Assembly: GCF_030020805.1 (NCBI RefSeq) | Contig: NZ_CP125098.1 | Coordinates: forward strand, 4,177,501-4,241,500 | Reading direction: 5' to 3' | Source: Paenibacillus sp. RC67 | Lineage (GTDB): Bacteria > Bacillota > Bacilli > Paenibacillales > NBRC-103111 | DNA length: 64,000 nt | Shown: positions 41,696 through 49,099 of the stretch, piece by piece | Position numbering within the stretch: the first letter of the stretch is position 1 | How the letters are laid out: each line of letters begins with the position of its first letter | Notes under the pieces: generated by a model | Databases searched by the model: none | What the model was told of the DNA's origin: nothing | Seen by the model: only the letters and a program-made list of their open reading frames with translations | Translations under genes and position numbers: made by a program

Positions 41696-44392
41696 ATGCA
41701 GTTTGGTGAAATGTTGGTAGAAAGCAAAATTTGCCCGATCGGAATCGATGCAGTTACTCCCTCCTTCAGCTGGAGCTATAAGAAAGAGCCTATTCGTGCT
41801 CAGCTTCAGACCGCATACCGTATCCTTGTGTCCACTTCTGCGAAAGGCTTGCAAGGTGAATCTAGCGACATATGGGATAGCGGAAAAATAGAGAGCCGAA
41901 AAAACGTTCATATTGAGTACAAAGGTACACTGCTGTTATCTCGCCAGCGTTATTATTGGAAGATGCAGGTGTGGGATCAGAACGATAAAATGATCGAAAG
42001 CCCGGTATCTTGGTGGGAAATGGGTCTTTTGGACACTCATGATTGGTCTGCAAGCTGGATCGGTGAGCCTGATCAAGAGCATGACGCTCCTACTTCACTT
42101 CCCTTGTTCAGGCATGAATTTACCCTCGACAGGCCTGTTGCAAGAGCCCGTGCTTATGTGTGCGGCCTAGGACATTTCGAACTCCGTTTGAATGGAAGCA
42201 AGATTAGCGACAACGTATTGGAGCCTGGTTGGACAAATTATCATAAGACCTGCCTATATTGTGTATATGATGTGACTGACGATGTTCACGAGGGCTCCAA
42301 TGCAGTAGGAGTTATGCTTGGCAATGGCTTCTACAATGTGACAGGAGGCAGATATCGCAAATACAAAGGCTCGTTTGGCAAGCCCAAATGCTTGGTTCAG
42401 CTGGAAATCACCTATGCGGACGGCACTACCTTAACGGTTCCTAGCCACCCGGGATGGCGGACCTCCTCGGGGCCTATCACCTTTTCATGTATATATGGAG
42501 GTGAGGACTTCGATGCCCGTCTGATGCAGAGGGGTTGGGATCAGCCCGGGTTTCAGGGACATGCTTCTTGGAAGAATGCAGCACTTGTTGAGGCTCCTGC
42601 AGGAAGGTTGAAATCGCAAGGGACATCTCCCTTGAAGGTGATGAAGACCTTCCAGCCAGTAAGCTTCAGTCAGCCTTCTTCTGGCTTGTACGTTGCCGAT
42701 CTAGGACAAAACTTCTCCGGCTGGGTAGAACTGTCCGTACAAGGTCCTGCTGGAACCAAAGTTACTTTGACACCTGCAGAATTGTTGAAGGAAGATGGAA
42801 CCGTCAATCAGAAGTGGACCGGCTCCCCTACCAAGCTGAACTATACCCTCGATGGTTCAGGAGAGGAAGTGTGGCAGCCTCGATTCACCTATACCGGTTT
42901 CCGTTATGTACAGATCGAAGGTGCAGTCCCGTCCGCTCTAGCAGCAGAACGAGTGCCCACCGACAGTGCAATGTTGCTCCGACTCGAAGGCCAAATGATT
43001 TATCCAGATACGCCGGTAACCGGAAGCTTCTCATGCTCGGACATGCTGCTTAACCGAACTCATGAATTGATTAATTGGTCCATTTTAAGCAATATGAAAA
43101 GTATTTTCACCGATTGCCCTCACCGTGAAAAGCTTTGTTGGCTCGAGCAAATTCATCTGATGGGTCCATCCGTAGCCTATAATTATCAGATCGAATCCTT
43201 GCTGGTCAAATCAATGGAGGACATCCGTGATGCTCAGCTCCCTAACGGCATGGTACCGACAACAGCACCGGAATATGTCGTATTTTCTGAGCCGTGGCAT
43301 TGCTTCCGCGATTCCGTATCCTGGGGTGCTGCTTATGTACTTACAGCTTGGAACCTTTACCGCATATATGGAAACACTCGAACCATGAAGGAGCATTATC
43401 CTGGAATGAAAGCCTATATCGAATACGTGACTCAAGGCTCGGGTTCTTTTATCGTTCAAGGTGGCCTTGGAGATTGGTACGATGTTGGCGTGGGTGATCC
43501 TGGTTTTGCTAAGAACACGCCTGTCTCTCATACGGAAACAGCGATTTATTATCACATGGTTGATATTTTTGCACAAATGGCGGGCTTATTAAATTATCAG
43601 ACCGATTCCGAACAATACGAGGCTTTACGGGGGAACATAAAAACAGCGTTCAATGATGCGTTCTTCCACCCTGAAACAACCAGTTACGCTACAGGGAGCC
43701 AAGCTTCCAACGCGCTGCCGCTTGTAATCGGGCTTGTCGATGATAAGCATAAGAAAACTGTTCTTACTCATTTATTAGAGGACATCCGTCTACACGGCAA
43801 TCATACTACTGCGGGAGATGTAGGTCACCGGTATGTACTGCTTGCACTAGCTATGAACGGTCGGTCAGACGTGATATACGAAATGACGAGAACAACCGAT
43901 CACCCAAGCTATGGTTATCAGATCGCACATGGGGCAACATCCTTAACCGAAGCGTGGGACGGCCCAACCGTCGGCAAATCACAAAACCATTTTATGCTGG
44001 GGCATTTGGAAGAATGGCTCTATCAAGGGCTAACAGGAATTCATTACCAGTATGAAGCCTTGACCGATTCCTTTCAAATAACGATCAAACCATTTTTACC
44101 TTATAGCTTGGATAAAGCTAAAGCCGAACATCTTCTCCCTGTTGGGAGCATTCGTGTCGAATGGCAGCGGCGTGAACCAGTTCCAAATGAGCTGACTCCA
44201 CTCACTTTAAAAGTGACCATTCCCGTAAATTGCAACGCGGATGTGTTTATTCCCACTGTAATGGGTGCCTCAATTAAGGAAAGAGGTATTCCTTTAGGAG
44301 ACTCCAAGGATATCGAGTTCTTGTATCATGAAGCAGGTTATTCTGTTGTTCGTCTGTTATCAGGGCAGTACGAATTCGTAAGTGTAATCTAG
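41696..44392 (+). CDS. GH78 alpha-L-rhamnosidase (second copy)
   Basis: 898 residues with GH78 architecture: Ig-like N-terminus ('PSFSWSYKKE', 'WDSGKIESRKNVHIEYKG'), carbohydrate-binding beta domains ('AYVCGLGHFELRLNGSKISD'), (alpha/alpha)6 barrel and C-terminal beta domain. The catalytic stretch reads 'DCPHREKLCWLEQIHLMGPS' instead of the DERLGWTGD form of the first copy, a variant known in a GH78 subgroup, with the base Glu probably in 'GATSLTEAWDG'. A different rhamnosyl linkage is therefore likely. ATG at 41696 has AAGGAG at 11 bases; a TTG at 41687 is too close to it. Strong terminator follows. No signal peptide. Confidence 0.94.
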   Translation: MQFGEMLVESKICPIGIDAVTPSFSWSYKKEPIRAQLQTAYRILVSTSAKGLQGESSDIWDSGKIESRKNVHIEYKGTLLLSRQRYYWKMQVWDQNDKMIESPVSWWEMGLLDTHDWSASWIGEPDQEHDAPTSLPLFRHEFTLDRPVARARAYVCGLGHFELRLNGSKISDNVLEPGWTNYHKTCLYCVYDVTDDVHEGSNAVGVMLGNGFYNVTGGRYRKYKGSFGKPKCLVQLEITYADGTTLTVPSHPGWRTSSGPITFSCIYGGEDFDARLMQRGWDQPGFQGHASWKNAALVEAPAGRLKSQGTSPLKVMKTFQPVSFSQPSSGLYVADLGQNFSGWVELSVQGPAGTKVTLTPAELLKEDGTVNQKWTGSPTKLNYTLDGSGEEVWQPRFTYTGFRYVQIEGAVPSALAAERVPTDSAMLLRLEGQMIYPDTPVTGSFSCSDMLLNRTHELINWSILSNMKSIFTDCPHREKLCWLEQIHLMGPSVAYNYQIESLLVKSMEDIRDAQLPNGMVPTTAPEYVVFSEPWHCFRDSVSWGAAYVLTAWNLYRIYGNTRTMKEHYPGMKAYIEYVTQGSGSFIVQGGLGDWYDVGVGDPGFAKNTPVSHTETAIYYHMVDIFAQMAGLLNYQTDSEQYEALRGNIKTAFNDAFFHPETTSYATGSQASNALPLVIGLVDDKHKKTVLTHLLEDIRLHGNHTTAGDVGHRYVLLALAMNGRSDVIYEMTRTTDHPSYGYQIAHGATSLTEAWDGPTVGKSQNHFMLGHLEEWLYQGLTGIHYQYEALTDSFQITIKPFLPYSLDKAKAEHLLPVGSIRVEWQRREPVPNELTPLTLKVTIPVNCNADVFIPTVMGASIKERGIPLGDSKDIEFLYHEAGYSVVRLLSGQYEFVSVI

Positions 44393-44443
44393 TTCCTTCT
44401 CCCCTACTAAATTCTTCGATTATGTCAACTCTTTCTCAAGACC

Positions 44444-44488
44444 AAAACCGCCGTAACCTCATTGAGGCTGCGGCGGTTTTGTATTTTT
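44444..44488. terminator. Strong bidirectional intrinsic terminator
   Basis: Stem AAAACCGCCG (44444-44453) with CGGCGGTTTT (44471-44480), inner CCTC/GAGG pairing, followed by TATTTTTT on the plus strand. It closes the GH78 gene and the convergent small gene. Confidence 0.9.
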
Positions 44489-44634
44489 TACTGAGGATTC
44501 GTCTCTTTAGGTATTTCGTTTAAACTCGGAGGAACATCAGCAGCATTTTCTGCGTGGACGATTGCTTCATCCTCCGTAAATTTGTTTTCTTTAAAGTTCG
44601 GATTATTTTTAGTATTTGCCTTAGCATTATCCAT
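44488..44634 (-). CDS. Small hydrophilic protein, 48 residues, unknown
   Basis: A 48-residue acidic, Asn- and Glu-rich protein beginning 'MDNAKANTKNNPNFKENKF', without cysteine or hydrophobic segment. The ATG at 44634 is preceded by GGGGGTG at about 8 bases, which is a strong ribosome site and the main argument that it is real. Composition recalls small spore proteins of Bacillales, but I do not recognise a family. It ends on the shared terminator. Confidence 0.6.
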   Translation of the reverse strand: MDNAKANTKNNPNFKENKFTEDEAIVHAENAADVPPSLNEIPKETNPQ

Positions 44635-44812
44635 CGACAATTCACCCCCTCTACACATCGCATTTAGTATTTCCATTTCCGTATTTTGTATGTTTTTTGT
44701 AATCAAACTTTAACATAACGCTCGACAGCGTTTTACATATTTTACATGCGGTTCGTATTATAATAGCTCGATGTGAGGAAAAAAATGTTATCGAATGGGG
44801 ATATAGGGGAAA

Positions 44813-45010
44813 ATGGATGATATATTGCTGAAGCGAAACATGGAGCAAATGCAAAGCCGATTATATCAGTTGGTGGAGAAAACCGGAAGCTTGGTTGATC
44901 CCCGGGTGGTCGAATTAAGTCAGCAAATTGATTATTTGGTTGTCACTTTACAGCAAAGAAGGATGAAATATCACAGGACAAGCACTCGTAAAAACAGTGC
45001 CTCTTTTTAG
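44813..45010 (+). CDS. Spo0E-family aspartyl-phosphate phosphatase
   Basis: 65 residues. The pattern 'MEQMQSRLYQLVEK' followed by 'VVELSQQIDYLVVTLQQ' matches the two-helix Spo0E/YnzD/YisI family, with the signature S-x-x-x-D (Ser-Gln-Gln-Ile-Asp) whose Asp removes phosphate from Spo0A-P. It would delay sporulation. A TATAAT at 44759-44764 is a likely -10. The initiation codon is either the ATG at 44813 or the Met ten codons later. The presence of this gene supports a spore-former. Confidence 0.85.
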   Translation: MDDILLKRNMEQMQSRLYQLVEKTGSLVDPRVVELSQQIDYLVVTLQQRRMKYHRTSTRKNSASF

Positions 45011-45152
45011 AAGTCGCCCTTGATAAACATTACATGATGTGTTATATTGAAATCAAGCAAACTCAAGGTTTTTTGCTGACATGGCACTCTCATTGCAGCT
45101 GGAATCCCCTATCTTGATGCAGCATAACGATCATGTAAAGGAGCGATACAAT

Positions 45153-45344
45153 ATGGCTTACGAAGCTCAAAACCAGCAGGGAAAACAAACCATTTCAGTT
45201 GAATTAACATTAAACGAGGCTTTAGCTTTAACCGGTGTGCGTTTTCCTCAGAATCATCAATTGGAAGTAGATGCCATGAGTAAAATCAAACGTTCATTGG
45301 AAGATCAAATTTTGCTTGACCCCAAACGGAGAACAGTTCAATAA
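45153..45344 (+). CDS. Conserved-looking small protein, 63 residues, unknown
   Basis: Encodes 'MAYEAQNQQGKQTISVELTL' onward, with one helix-rich core and a basic C-terminus (ending KRRTVQ). The ATG at 45153 has AAAGGAG at about 9 bases, while the codons upstream in the same frame have no initiation signal. A terminator follows 22 bases after the stop. No cysteine, signal or membrane segment. Family not recognised. Confidence 0.7.
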   Translation: MAYEAQNQQGKQTISVELTLNEALALTGVRFPQNHQLEVDAMSKIKRSLEDQILLDPKRRTVQ

Positions 45345-45366
45345 AATATTTTTAGTATAAGAATAA

Positions 45367-45409
45367 AGATCTCCTCTCCTATCCATATTGGGCAGAGGAG
45401 GTCTTTTTT
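45367..45409 (+). terminator. Intrinsic terminator
   Basis: Stem AGATCTCCTCT with AGAGGAGGTCT (one G-T pair) followed by six T at 45404-45409. Confidence 0.9.
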
Positions 45410-45458
45410 GTATATAATTATACTATCCAGATGGTACACCAAAGGAGTATGAGTAACT

Positions 45459-46637
45459 ATGAAAACTACAATCGCAGCAACTATCGATCAACATGCAGAC
45501 AGCTTCATCCAAATCTCACGGTTTATCGGTGAAAACCCTGAACTAGGGCATGAAGAATGGCTGGCTTCTCGTCGGTTGATGGATGAACTAAAGGTGCATG
45601 GCTTTGAGATCCAAAATCCGGTTTTGGATTTACCGACTGCGTTTATCGGTACATATTCGAGCGGAAAGCCTGGCCCTATTGTCGCTTTTCTATGTGAATA
45701 CGATGCGCTGGCTGACCTTGGACACGCCTGCGGTCATCATATTATAGGAACGATGGGCATCGCGGCAGCTATTGGGTTAAAATCGGTAATCGACGAATTG
45801 GGCGGCACCATTCGTGTATATGGCACACCTGCCGAGGAAACAAAAGGAGCCAAGGTTCCCATGTCAGCTGAAGGTCTCTTCGATGATGTCGATTTTGCTT
45901 TAATGGCTCATCCTTATTATACGTATGAGAAATCTGGAGAATCGTTGGCTATGGACGCCATTCAATTCGAATATTTCGGCAAAGCGGCTCACGCGGCTGC
46001 AAGTCCTTATGAAGGCGTCAATGCGTTGGATGCAGTGCTGCTTCTTTTTCAATCCATCAATGCTTTAAGACAGCAGCTCCAAAGCCACGTCCGTATCCAC
46101 GGAATCATTCCTGAAGGCGGGAAAGCAGCGAATATCATCCCTGACTATGCTTCCGCCCAGTTTTATGTACGTTCGTCCAACCGACCTTATACAGACGAAG
46201 TAGTGAAAAAAGTATTGCTTTGTGCCGAAGGGGCAGCTCTCCAAACAGGATGTGCGCTGAAAACCTCGAATTACGAATTCTCCTATGACGAGCTGATTAC
46301 CAACCAAACGTTATCCGAGCTATTTACCAAGAATTTGCTTGCAATGGGAGTGAATGAGGAAGAAATCCAGTATGGCAAGGATCACGGTTCCGTTGACCTC
46401 GGTAACGTATCAAGACATTGTCCTACCATTCACCCTTATATTAAGGTTGTGGATGAAGTGCATCTGCTCCATACCAAGGAATTTCGCGACCTCGCTATGA
46501 AGGATCGGGCTTTCGATGGAATGCTGCTTGGAGCCAAGGTGTTGGCCCATACAGCTTATGATGCGTTGTCCAACCCGGATATATTGAAGGCTATCCGCGA
46601 TGAATTCCAAAAAAGCTTACAGTCCGATTTAAAATAA
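45459..46637 (+). CDS. M20D-family amidohydrolase / aminoacyl-hydrolase (AbgB-like)
   Basis: 392 residues of the M20 metallo-amidohydrolases (AbgB, hippurate hydrolase, N-acyl-amino-acid hydrolase relatives). Metal-site features: 'FLCEYDALADLGHACGHHII' with the Cys/His ligands, 'YGTPAEETKGAKVPM' with the catalytic Glu-Glu pair, 'FEYFGKAAHAAASPYEGVNA' at the start of the dimerisation domain, and a C-terminal His. It hydrolyses an N-acyl or N-aminoacyl amide in the cytoplasm; the exact substrate is unknown. ATG at 45459 follows AAAGGAG. Preceded by a terminator, so an independent unit. Confidence 0.92.
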   Translation: MKTTIAATIDQHADSFIQISRFIGENPELGHEEWLASRRLMDELKVHGFEIQNPVLDLPTAFIGTYSSGKPGPIVAFLCEYDALADLGHACGHHIIGTMGIAAAIGLKSVIDELGGTIRVYGTPAEETKGAKVPMSAEGLFDDVDFALMAHPYYTYEKSGESLAMDAIQFEYFGKAAHAAASPYEGVNALDAVLLLFQSINALRQQLQSHVRIHGIIPEGGKAANIIPDYASAQFYVRSSNRPYTDEVVKKVLLCAEGAALQTGCALKTSNYEFSYDELITNQTLSELFTKNLLAMGVNEEEIQYGKDHGSVDLGNVSRHCPTIHPYIKVVDEVHLLHTKEFRDLAMKDRAFDGMLLGAKVLAHTAYDALSNPDILKAIRDEFQKSLQSDLK

Positions 46638-46704
46638 TAATTGAAAAGCAGTTCCTCATCTGCTATGCTACTTTTAATGGTTAAATTAGGAAGGAGCCGA
46701 TGAC

Positions 46705-46782
46705 ATGAACCCGATTCTTGAGTCGTTCAGGTTATCTAAGCTGCTCTTTTCTATTTCATATGGTTTCGAATATAAGAACTAA
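46705..46782 (+). CDS. 25-codon leader ORF before the UMP kinase gene
   Basis: ATG at 46705 with AAGGAG at 8 bases; the peptide reads 'MNPILESFRLSKLLFSISYG' plus FEYKN and its TAA is buried in the ascending stem of an intrinsic terminator. Good ribosome site plus overlap with the terminator is the classic layout of a transcription-attenuation leader. It has no run of one amino acid that would name the sensed tRNA; Ser and Leu are frequent. Function is inference. Confidence 0.55.
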   Translation: MNPILESFRLSKLLFSISYGFEYKN

Positions 46783-46808
46783 GGCCTTGTGCTTTAGTTC
46801 TTTTTTTT
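46774..46808 (+). terminator. Terminator/attenuator overlapping the leader ORF stop
   Basis: Stem AAGAACTAAGG with CTTTAGTTCTT (10 of 11 pairs) and eight or more T. It lies 49 bases before the pyrH start, so read-through is needed for pyrH unless a second promoter exists. Confidence 0.8.
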
Positions 46809-46856
46809 GCCCAACGTTAGACCCAAGTGATCTCATTCATTGTGGAGGTGCTATCT

Positions 46857-47597
46857 ATGTCCAAGTACAAACGCATTTTGATCAAGCTAAGTGGCGGAGC
46901 TGTTGCGGGTGGTAACGAATTTGGATTTGACCCGGAACGATTGGAGCATATTGCTAAAGAAATTATGGCGGTTGTCGAAATGGGGATTGAGGTTTCCATC
47001 GTAATTGGAGGCGGAAATATCTTCAGAGGGAATATGGCTGAATATTGGGGCATTGAACGTGTAGAAGCGGATAATATCGGTACATTGGCCACGGTAATTA
47101 ACAGCTTAATGCTGCGGGGAGTTCTGAAGCATAAAACGGGCAAAGAAGTCCGTGTTATGTCGTCTTTCCCTGTAAACTCCGTTGCTGAGCCCTACATTCG
47201 ATTACGAGCTATCCACCATTTAGAGAAAGGGTATATCGTTATTTTTGCCGGGGGCAATGGCCAGCCTTATGTTACTACAGACTATCCATCGGTACAGCGT
47301 GCATTGGAAGTGAACTGTGACGCCATTCTGGTCGCTAAGCAAGGGGTTGACGGTGTGCTGGACGGCGATCCGAGGAAAAATGCCTCTGCCAAGCCTTATG
47401 CTACCTTGTCCTATGATGAAGTATTGAATCAAAATCTAACGGTCATGGATCAATCTGCCTTTATCTTGGCTAGAGATTACAAGCTTCCAGTATTCGTCTT
47501 CAACTTCGATCAGGCAGGTTCCATGAAAGCAATATGCGAAGGAGAGCCGGTTGGAACCGCGATTTATCACGGCGCTCCTGTCGCTTATAGAAATTAA
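46857..47597 (+). CDS. pyrH: UMP kinase, paralogue outside the usual tsf-pyrH-frr context
   Basis: 246 residues of the amino-acid-kinase fold. Motifs: 'RILIKLSGGAVAGG' (ATP loop), 'VIGGGNIFRGN', 'GTLATVINSLMLRGVL', 'GYIVIFAGGNGQPYVTTD', 'VAKQGVDGVLDGDPRKN' and 'MDQSAFILARDYKLPVFVFN'. It phosphorylates UMP to UDP with ATP. The second loop is usually 'TGNPFFTTD' and 'KVDGVYDxDP'; this copy deviates, and its neighbours are not translation genes, so it is probably an extra UMP kinase or a related nucleotide kinase. ATG 46857 has GGAGGTG at 8 bases; codons upstream in frame have no signal. Confidence 0.88.
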   Translation: MSKYKRILIKLSGGAVAGGNEFGFDPERLEHIAKEIMAVVEMGIEVSIVIGGGNIFRGNMAEYWGIERVEADNIGTLATVINSLMLRGVLKHKTGKEVRVMSSFPVNSVAEPYIRLRAIHHLEKGYIVIFAGGNGQPYVTTDYPSVQRALEVNCDAILVAKQGVDGVLDGDPRKNASAKPYATLSYDEVLNQNLTVMDQSAFILARDYKLPVFVFNFDQAGSMKAICEGEPVGTAIYHGAPVAYRN

Positions 47598-47616
47598 GTA
47601 TGTTCTGGCACTAAGA

Positions 47617-48321
47617 CTAAAGAACCTTGCCAAGAAACTCTTTCGTTCTTGCTTGCTGGGGATTCGAGAATACTTCTGTCGGATTCCCCTGCTCGATAAT
47701 TTTGCCCCCATCCATGAAGACGAGACGACTGCCCACTTCACGTGCAAAGCCCATCTCATGCGTGACAACTATCATCGTCATTCCGTCTTTAGCAAGCTGC
47801 TTCATCACATCGAGTACTTCCCCGACCATTTCCGGATCCAGTGCACTAGTAGGCTCGTCGAACAGCAGCATGTCTGGAGACATGGCTAACGCACGGGCGA
47901 TAGCGATTCTCTGTTTCTGACCACCGGACAGCTGTCCGGGATACCGGTCTGCTTTGTCCGTCAGTCCGATTCTGCGGAGAAGGCCATGAGCAATTTTGTT
48001 CGCTTCGTCCACACTCATTTTTTTAAGCTTACGAGGAGCTAATGTAATATTTTCCAGAACAGTCATATGAGGAAAAAGATTGAACTGTTGAAATACCATC
48101 CCCATCTTTTGACGAAGCTGATTAATATTCGCTTTTCCTTTCAGCAACGAGGTCCCTTCAAATACGACGTCGCCCCCTGTCGGCTGCTCCAACAGGTTCA
48201 AGCAGCGCAGAAACGTACTTTTACCGGAGCCGCTCGGACCAATGACAACAACGACTTCCCCTTTGGCAATGTCAATATCGATTCCGTTCAGAACAACATT
48301 ATCCCCAAATGATTTGCGCAA
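47617..48321 (-). CDS. Polar amino acid ABC transporter ATP-binding protein (GlnQ type)
   Basis: 234 residues from the TTG at 48321, with Walker A 'GPSGSGKST', Q-loop 'MVFQQFNLFPHMTVLENI', signature 'LSGGQKQRIAIARAL', Walker B 'MLLFDEPTSALDPE' and H-loop 'IVVTHEMGFAREVGSRLVFM'. The family normally begins M-I-K-V-x-x-L; here that sequence exists in frame but starts with CTG at 48339, behind AGGAGG, overlapping the end of the permease gene. The true start may thus be CTG. It energises the importer formed with the next two genes, likely for cystine, glutamine or a similar polar amino acid. Confidence 0.94.
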   Translation of the reverse strand: MRKSFGDNVVLNGIDIDIAKGEVVVVIGPSGSGKSTFLRCLNLLEQPTGGDVVFEGTSLLKGKANINQLRQKMGMVFQQFNLFPHMTVLENITLAPRKLKKMSVDEANKIAHGLLRRIGLTDKADRYPGQLSGGQKQRIAIARALAMSPDMLLFDEPTSALDPEMVGEVLDVMKQLAKDGMTMIVVTHEMGFAREVGSRLVFMDGGKIIEQGNPTEVFSNPQQARTKEFLGKVL

Positions 48322-48331
48322 ATCCGTAACC

Positions 48332-49012
48332 TTAATCAGAAGTCCTCATCCTCCTTTCGGCAATTCCGAGAATTTTGGATAACGTGAAGGTGATGACGAA
48401 GTAAATGATCGCAACAATGATAAGCGGCTCGAACGGACGGAATGAATTCCCGCGGACCGTATCTGCATTGTACATCAGTTCACTAATTCCGATGACAGAT
48501 ACAATGGACGATTCCTTAATAATGACGATAAACTCATTCCCCAGCGCAGGAAGCACGTTGCGAATCGCTTGAGGCAAAATAATAAACCGCATGGCCATAC
48601 TGTGTGGCATCCCAAGTGATCTAGCGGCTTCCATTTGACCTTTATCAATAGCTTGAATTCCGGCACGGAATGTTTCGGCAACATATGCCGCGCTGTTCAC
48701 CGAAAGTGCAACGACTCCTGCCATAAATTCAGGAAAAGCCGTTCCCAGTGCAGGGAAATCCGGAAATTCGATTCCAAGCTTCGGTAAACCATAGTAAAAC
48801 AAAAATAACTGGACCAACAACGGAGTCCCTCTGATGAACTCGATGTAAGCGGTAGCGATCATTTTCAAGGGAGCTATTCGGGATTGGCGCATTAAAGCCA
48901 AAATAACACCGAGAATAACACCGAGGATGACGGTAAACAAGGATAACAGCAAGGTTACCTTGGCCCCATTCAAGAAGAACATATAATACTTAGGCAAAAA
49001 AGAAAAATCCAC
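48332..49012 (-). CDS. Polar amino acid ABC transporter permease (HisM/GlnP type)
   Basis: 226 residues from the GTG at 49012 (AAGGAG at 8 bases); a longer reading to 49072 runs through a terminator hairpin and is unlikely. Five or so membrane segments, with the N-terminal family motif 'YIEFIRGTPLLVQLFLFYYG' and the EAA loop 'EAARSLGMPHSMAMRFIILP'. Single permease, presumably a homodimer. It lies between its ATPase and binding-protein genes, with an intercistronic terminator upstream. Confidence 0.94.
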   Translation of the reverse strand: MDFSFLPKYYMFFLNGAKVTLLLSLFTVILGVILGVILALMRQSRIAPLKMIATAYIEFIRGTPLLVQLFLFYYGLPKLGIEFPDFPALGTAFPEFMAGVVALSVNSAAYVAETFRAGIQAIDKGQMEAARSLGMPHSMAMRFIILPQAIRNVLPALGNEFIVIIKESSIVSVIGISELMYNADTVRGNSFRPFEPLIIVAIIYFVITFTLSKILGIAERRMRTSD

Positions 49013-49049
49013 CTGATCGGCTCCTTCTCCATAATGTGATAAACCAAAC

Positions 49050-49080
49050 AAAAACCCGTCGGGTATCCGCACAGGTTTTT
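49050..49080 (-). terminator. Intercistronic terminator between binding protein and permease genes
   Basis: Minus strand AAAAACCTG-n13-CGGGTTTTTG followed by TTTG. It would let the binding-protein gene be expressed in excess over the membrane genes. Confidence 0.75.
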
Positions 49081-49099
49081 GTTGGCGTGCTTGATATTA

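Noticed and set aside
46857..47597. Main cellular pyrH with ribosome-recycling operon
   Set aside because: Neither tsf nor frr is adjacent and the catalytic loops deviate.
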